Below, piece after piece: positions 63,645-64,000 of a DNA stretch of 64,000 nt (position 1 is its first letter; each line of letters opens with the position of its first letter). This DNA comes from an uncultured Saprospiraceae bacterium (GTDB lineage: Bacteria > Bacteroidota > Bacteroidia > Chitinophagales > Saprospiraceae). The position numbers were made by a program, and so were the translations under genes. The notes beneath the pieces are model-generated. The model saw nothing but the letters and a program-made list of their open reading frames with translations, was not told where the DNA came from and did not search any database. Location of the stretch: positions 45,712 to 109,711 of the forward strand of contig CAKZVK010000021.1 of assembly GCA_937921825.1 (NCBI GenBank). The letters are read 5' to 3'.

Positions 63645-64000
63645 ATGAAAGTAGTATTTATGGGAACCCCTGAATTTGCTGTTCCTTCTTTGGACATCTT
63701 ATATCAGGCGGGTTATGATATAGTAGGAGTTATCACTGCGACAGACAAAATGGGTGGCAGAGGGCAAAAAACTCTAATCGAATCTGATGTAAAGAAATAT
63801 GCTAAGGACAAAAACCTCAACATCCTTCAGCCAAAAAATCTGAAATCCCCTAAGTTCAACGCGACCTTAAAAGCCTTAGAAGCCGATATCCAGATTGTCG
63901 TAGCCTTTCGTATGCTTCCCGAAATGGTATGGAATATGCCCCCACATGGCACCTACAACTTACATGGCTCTTTACTTCCTAAATACCGTGGTGCAGCACC
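63645..64000 (+). CDS. fmt: Methionyl-tRNA formyltransferase, 3' end outside window
   Basis: The first 118 codons are present. N-terminal Met-Gly-Thr-Pro-Glu-Phe-Ala-Val-Pro and, at the window edge, His-Gly-Ser-Leu-Leu-Pro-Lys-Tyr-Arg-Gly-Ala-Ala-Pro, the folate-binding and active-site pattern of formyltransferases. It formylates initiator Met-tRNA. The start at ATG 63645 is clear. Divergent from the OmpA-family gene. Confidence 0.95.
   Translation, partial: MKVVFMGTPEFAVPSLDILYQAGYDIVGVITATDKMGGRGQKTLIESDVKKYAKDKNLNILQPKNLKSPKFNATLKALEADIQIVVAFRMLPEMVWNMPPHGTYNLHGSLLPKYRGAA

Overview
The window is chromosomal DNA from a member of the Bacteroidota, probably Saprospiria-like. The evidence is type IX secretion sorting domains (types A and B), a PorP/SprF protein, a CHU_C/gliding-type C-terminus, HYR/CTLD/GEVED adhesin modules, bacillithiol biosynthesis, a short primary sigma factor without region 1.1, and repeated matches to the Bacteroidota promoter TTTG-N(16-21)-TAnnTTTG. 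The species cannot be named from the sequence alone.

Region 1 (1-10961) is a lipid locus. On the minus strand lie a FabH-type ketosynthase and bacillithiol deacetylase BshB1, overlapping as TAATG. Divergent from them, behind a good promoter, is a tight plus-strand run: CDP-alcohol phosphatidyltransferase, a small conserved protein, a PAP2/AUR1-like enzyme, serine palmitoyltransferase, a GNAT-like acyltransferase, an NAD-dependent epimerase/reductase, myo-inositol-phosphate synthase, a PgpA-like phosphatase, GtrA and a GT2 glycosyltransferase. Together these look like a complete pathway from glucose-6-phosphate, CDP-diacylglycerol, serine and acyl groups to inositol-phosphoceramide, with a possible glycosylation step. 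This is the most interesting system in the window.

Region 2 (10962-34162) is mainly core chromosome. It holds a YejK-like nucleoid protein, a TerB-like protein, a TonB receptor, an AlkB-type monooxygenase operon (alkB, lipoprotein, GWxTD protein, nitrilase) behind rplS, a large PKD/T9SS protein, TsaC, an S41 protease, an Lrp regulator, the primary sigma factor, a START-like protein, DoxX, GlpX, tRNA-Lys, RNase Z with a STAS protein, ClpC, and the infC-rpmI-rplT operon.

Region 3 (34163-42798) is an accessory, decaying island between rplT and queA. It carries three copies of the 3' end of a MacB/FtsX-like permease gene (two are scars), a broken HigB toxin with intact HigA, a ParDE pair, IS256 and IS3 remnants, a T9SS cargo protein, and a redox cassette: a Grx-Grx-thioredoxin reductase fusion, a double-HTH AraC regulator, an NTF2-like protein and a small membrane protein.

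Region 4 (42799-64000) returns to core and envelope genes: the full-length permease, queA, a DUF2795 protein, an EamA transporter, a response regulator, an NlpC/P60-like protein that has lost its catalytic cysteine, PorP/SprF, thioredoxin-like proteins, an SDR, a thioesterase, lipB without a normal start codon upstream of its conserved N-terminus, a 1574-residue HYR/C-type-lectin adhesin, an MBL hydrolase, parAB, a DUF5683 protein, an OmpA-family protein and the start of fmt. I found no CRISPR array, rRNA or intact transposon.
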